From Eubacterium sp. (GTDB lineage Bacteria; Bacillota_A; Clostridia; Lachnospirales; Lachnospiraceae), in NCBI GenBank assembly GCA_017475785.1, contig JAFVEX010000009.1, positions 1-6,728 of the forward strand: a stretch of 6,728 nt of DNA. Reading direction: 5' to 3'. A program made the translations under genes and the position numbers. This document shows, piece after piece, positions 4,954 through 6,728 of the stretch (position 1 is its first letter; each line of letters begins with the position of its first letter). The notes under the pieces are model-generated. The model was given only the letters and a program-made list of their open reading frames with translations, did no database searches and was not told where the DNA came from.

Positions 4954-6386
4954 GAAGGGAGCTTTTTCGTATTGAATACGGGCGCTCAGCAGACTGGGCG
5001 GCAGAACAGGCAGAATTTCTTTTCCTGCACCTGTATCAGCAGGAGATCGGGGCAATTTTTCCTAAGGATTCCGGTGGTATCCAGACACTGGTTGATTTTT
5101 TTAATGGGAAAGCAGAGCTCAACGCCTCTGCTTTTTCCTGGCACGGCAAAAATGTTTCGTCGGAATCCGTCAGAAGTCTTCTGAAAGAGAAGGTGATGGT
5201 TGTCGGCCACGAATCTAATCTGATGGAGGCACTTACACTGTCAGGTAACGTTTTCGGCTCCAGATTGCTGCCGTTTGTCCTGAGGAAGCAGGAGGAAAAA
5301 GCGAAACTGGCACAGCTTTTCAGAAAATTTGAAGTGGAAGTCCCTGTGGATCTGCCAGTTGCCGCGCTAAGTCAGCTCCAGCGTTTTCAGATTGAATTTC
5401 TGAAGGCATACATTGAGGAGAAGGAATGTATTCTCTTTGACGCCAGGCGGGTACATCTGCTCAGACGTGACTATGCGGAACTCATGCGGCTGCTGAGAAA
5501 ATTGTGTGATAAAGGCATGGCCGGGCTGCTGGTGGATTATAATGAGGCACGTCTTGAAGAGTATGCTGATACGGTGATGGTGCTGCAAAATTCAAAAACG
5601 GTTCGTCTGATGGAGCACAAACCATTCAATTTGTACCGGCAGGCACAGGAGGATTCTGATGAGGCACAGAGTGCCGGAGAAACTGCGGCTGCAAAGAACA
5701 ACAATATCAATCAAAACCGGCAGGAGCCGCTTCTCGTGTGGGAGAATGTCAGCGGCGCCTTTCTTGAGGATGTCTCCCTGAAACTAAATGCGGGAGAGCT
5801 TGTATATATTGTCTGTCAAAGCAGAAAAGAATCACGCGAGTTCGTCGATCTGCTTTTGGGACAGGCAGGATTTGAGGGCAGTATTTCGTTTGACGGCAGA
5901 CAGCTGGCAGGACGGCGATTTGACAGAACCGCGGCGGTTCAGAGAGGGCTCTGCGTGACAGAGGCAGGCGATGATGAAGAACTGATCTTTCCAAAGATGA
6001 GCGTCTGTGAAAACATTTGTCTGACACGCGGTCTGCGTATTTCTGCCATCTGGCGGAGGCCGGACTATCAGAAGCATATCCGGGAGACAATTGACCGGCA
6101 TTATGGTGCGGAGGGAACCTGGAGAAGGAGTATGTCTGAGCTGACTGCAGAAGAACGGCGCCGTGCGGTTTACCTGCGCTGGATGTTATACAGGCCGCGG
6201 CTGATTGTCCTGAAGGACCCGTTTACCGCCACCAGCGAAGAGATGCGGACTATGACAGAGTTCTATATATCAGAATACCTGAAGCGGGACATCGCAGTGC
6301 TGATATTGACGGAGCAAATCTGGAAGCCGCAGACAGAAGGAGATGCTACTTATCTGCTGGATGGAACACTGATCCGGTTACATTAA
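4950..6386 (+). CDS. Degenerate tandem ABC-ATPase-like protein (RbsA/MglA layout), likely regulatory
   Basis: A 478-residue soluble protein with two ABC cassettes (about 1-225 and 260-478) joined by a hydrophilic linker (230-260, rich in E, A, N, Q), the layout of sugar-transport ATPases RbsA/MglA/XylG (usually about 500 residues). Most catalytic motifs are lost. First cassette: the Walker A position reads FPKDSGGIQTL (37-47), with Ile44 where the lysine belongs; signature LSQLQ (140-144); Walker B keeps Asp164 but has Ala165 for the glutamate; the H-loop His is Tyr197. Second cassette: the P-loop position VCQSRKESREF (288-298) lacks every glycine; signature LTAEERR (398-404); Walker B reads LKDPF (421-425). 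The frame is open throughout and the fold landmarks remain (LFDA, YADTVMVL, MSVCENI, LRWMLYRP), so this is a maintained pseudoenzyme rather than a decaying gene. Its position, coupled to the kinase gene, suggests a signalling adaptor that docks on a sugar permease or the kinase (inference). Automated pipelines may call it a sugar ABC transporter ATP-binding protein. Confidence 0.8.
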   Translation: MRRELFRIEYGRSADWAAEQAEFLFLHLYQQEIGAIFPKDSGGIQTLVDFFNGKAELNASAFSWHGKNVSSESVRSLLKEKVMVVGHESNLMEALTLSGNVFGSRLLPFVLRKQEEKAKLAQLFRKFEVEVPVDLPVAALSQLQRFQIEFLKAYIEEKECILFDARRVHLLRRDYAELMRLLRKLCDKGMAGLLVDYNEARLEEYADTVMVLQNSKTVRLMEHKPFNLYRQAQEDSDEAQSAGETAAAKNNNINQNRQEPLLVWENVSGAFLEDVSLKLNAGELVYIVCQSRKESREFVDLLLGQAGFEGSISFDGRQLAGRRFDRTAAVQRGLCVTEAGDDEELIFPKMSVCENICLTRGLRISAIWRRPDYQKHIRETIDRHYGAEGTWRRSMSELTAEERRRAVYLRWMLYRPRLIVLKDPFTATSEEMRTMTEFYISEYLKRDIAVLILTEQIWKPQTEGDATYLLDGTLIRLH

Positions 6387-6404
6387 ACATTGCAGAAATT
6401 GGTG

Positions 6405-6429
6405 AAGAGGGGGCTGCCCCTCTTTTTTT
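6405..6429 (+). terminator. Intrinsic terminator after the four-gene block
   Basis: AAGAGGGG (6405-6412), loop GCTG (6413-6416) and CCCCTCTT (6417-6424) form a perfect 8-bp GC-rich stem that runs into seven T residues (6423-6429). It lies 19 nt after the pseudo-ATPase stop codon and is the only clear terminator in the window. It ends the lacI-kinase-pseudo-ATPase transcript and separates it from the dehydrogenase gene. Confidence 0.93.
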
Positions 6430-6489
6430 GCGCCCAAAAATTGTCCACCTTTTCCAAAACAAGTCCGTGGGAATAGTTCTTTTCATCCT

Positions 6490-6500
6490 ATATCCTAAAT
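6490..6500 (+). promoter_or_regulatory. ATATCCNNAAW motif upstream of the dehydrogenase gene
   Basis: ATATCCTAAAT lies 61 bp before the ATG at 6551, similar to the 55-bp distance of the copy before the lacI-like gene (1145 to 1200). The two share 12 of 14 bases from the motif start (ATATCCTWAATAYA). TAAATA (6496-6501) could be part of a -10 box, but no acceptable -35 hexamer is visible, so this promoter probably needs an activator. The rest of the 6430-6550 gap shows nothing else I can name. Confidence 0.35.
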
Positions 6501-6550
6501 ACAACGAAGCGAACAACCACAATAAAGAGATACATACAGGAGTGAATGAG

Positions 6551-6728
6551 ATGAGAGAAACAACTATGATGGCGCAGGTGTTTAAGGGCAACGGTGTACT
6601 TGAGATGGAAGAACGCCCGGTTCCGAAAATTGAGAAGGACGACGACGTCATTCTGAAGGTCGGAGGAGTCGGTGTCTGCGGAAGTGATCACGCGATCCTT
6701 TCCGTGCCGCGCCGCCATCCCGCCAGAC
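6551..6728 (+). CDS. Zinc-dependent alcohol/polyol dehydrogenase (MDR family), N-terminal part
   Basis: Only the first 59 codons are inside the window; the gene continues past 6728. The translation begins MRETTMMAQVFKGNGVLEME, contains ERPVPKIEKDDDVILKV, and reaches GVGVCGSDHAIL (39-50), the catalytic-zinc motif of zinc-dependent medium-chain dehydrogenases, with Cys43 as first zinc ligand. These enzymes oxidise secondary alcohols, polyols or threonine with NAD(P). The start is the ATG at 6551 with AGGAG at 6538-6542; ATGs at 6566 and 6569 have poorer upstream sequence. It follows the terminator at 6405-6429 and so starts a new transcription unit, probably controlled by the neighbouring regulators. 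The residues after the zinc motif (SVPRRHPA) do not let me choose a substrate. The family is sure, the exact enzyme unknown. Confidence 0.85.
   Translation, partial: MRETTMMAQVFKGNGVLEMEERPVPKIEKDDDVILKVGGVGVCGSDHAILSVPRRHPAR

Noticed and set aside
4950..6386. Ordinary sugar ABC transporter ATPase or a pseudogene of one
   Set aside because: Both nucleotide sites lack essential residues, so transport ATPase function is unlikely; the frame is open for 478 codons with a good ribosome binding site and translational coupling, so decay is also unlikely.

Overview
The window looks like chromosomal DNA from a Gram-positive anaerobe, probably a clostridium in or near the Lachnospiraceae (inference). 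Supporting signs are strong AGGAGG-type ribosome binding sites on every gene, tight same-strand packing, a GTG start, a YesN/YesM-type two-component pair, and a sugar-type LacI regulator beside carbohydrate enzymes. No rRNA, tRNA, IS element or CRISPR array is visible.

Layout, all on the + strand: (1) 1-302 is a gene-free leader with a short tandem repeat, a 24-bp-spaced direct repeat, a promoter and a possible operator. (2) 303-1091 encodes a hydroxypyruvate isomerase-family TIM barrel. (3) 1092-1199 is a 108-bp gap with an 8-bp-arm inverted repeat and a possible weak promoter. (4) 1200-6386 is a compact four-gene block: LacI-family regulator, REC-AraC response regulator, short LytS/YesM-type histidine kinase, and a tandem ABC-ATPase-like protein. 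(5) 6405-6429 is a clear intrinsic terminator. (6) 6551-6728 is the first 59 codons of a zinc-dependent medium-chain alcohol/polyol dehydrogenase, cut by the window edge.

The enzymes suggest use of a sugar, polyol or sugar-acid. The four-gene block looks like its sensing module. The LacI-type protein would read a cytoplasmic ligand through a ribose-binding-protein-like domain, and the kinase/response-regulator pair would add a second, membrane-linked input.

The most unusual part is the last gene of the block. It keeps the full two-cassette layout of an RbsA/MglA/XylG sugar-transport ATPase, but the Walker A, signature, Walker B glutamate and H-loop motifs are altered in ways that should abolish ATP hydrolysis. 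It overlaps the kinase gene by ATGA, and the kinase itself has only a two-helix hairpin and no extracellular sensor domain. My hypothesis is that the pseudo-ATPase acts as an adaptor, letting the kinase sense the state of a sugar ABC transporter encoded elsewhere.

A second unexplained signal is the motif ATATCCNNAAW. It occurs four times, always on the + strand and only in the three intergenic regions (148, 172, 1145, 6490), and could be the binding site of one of the two regulators.
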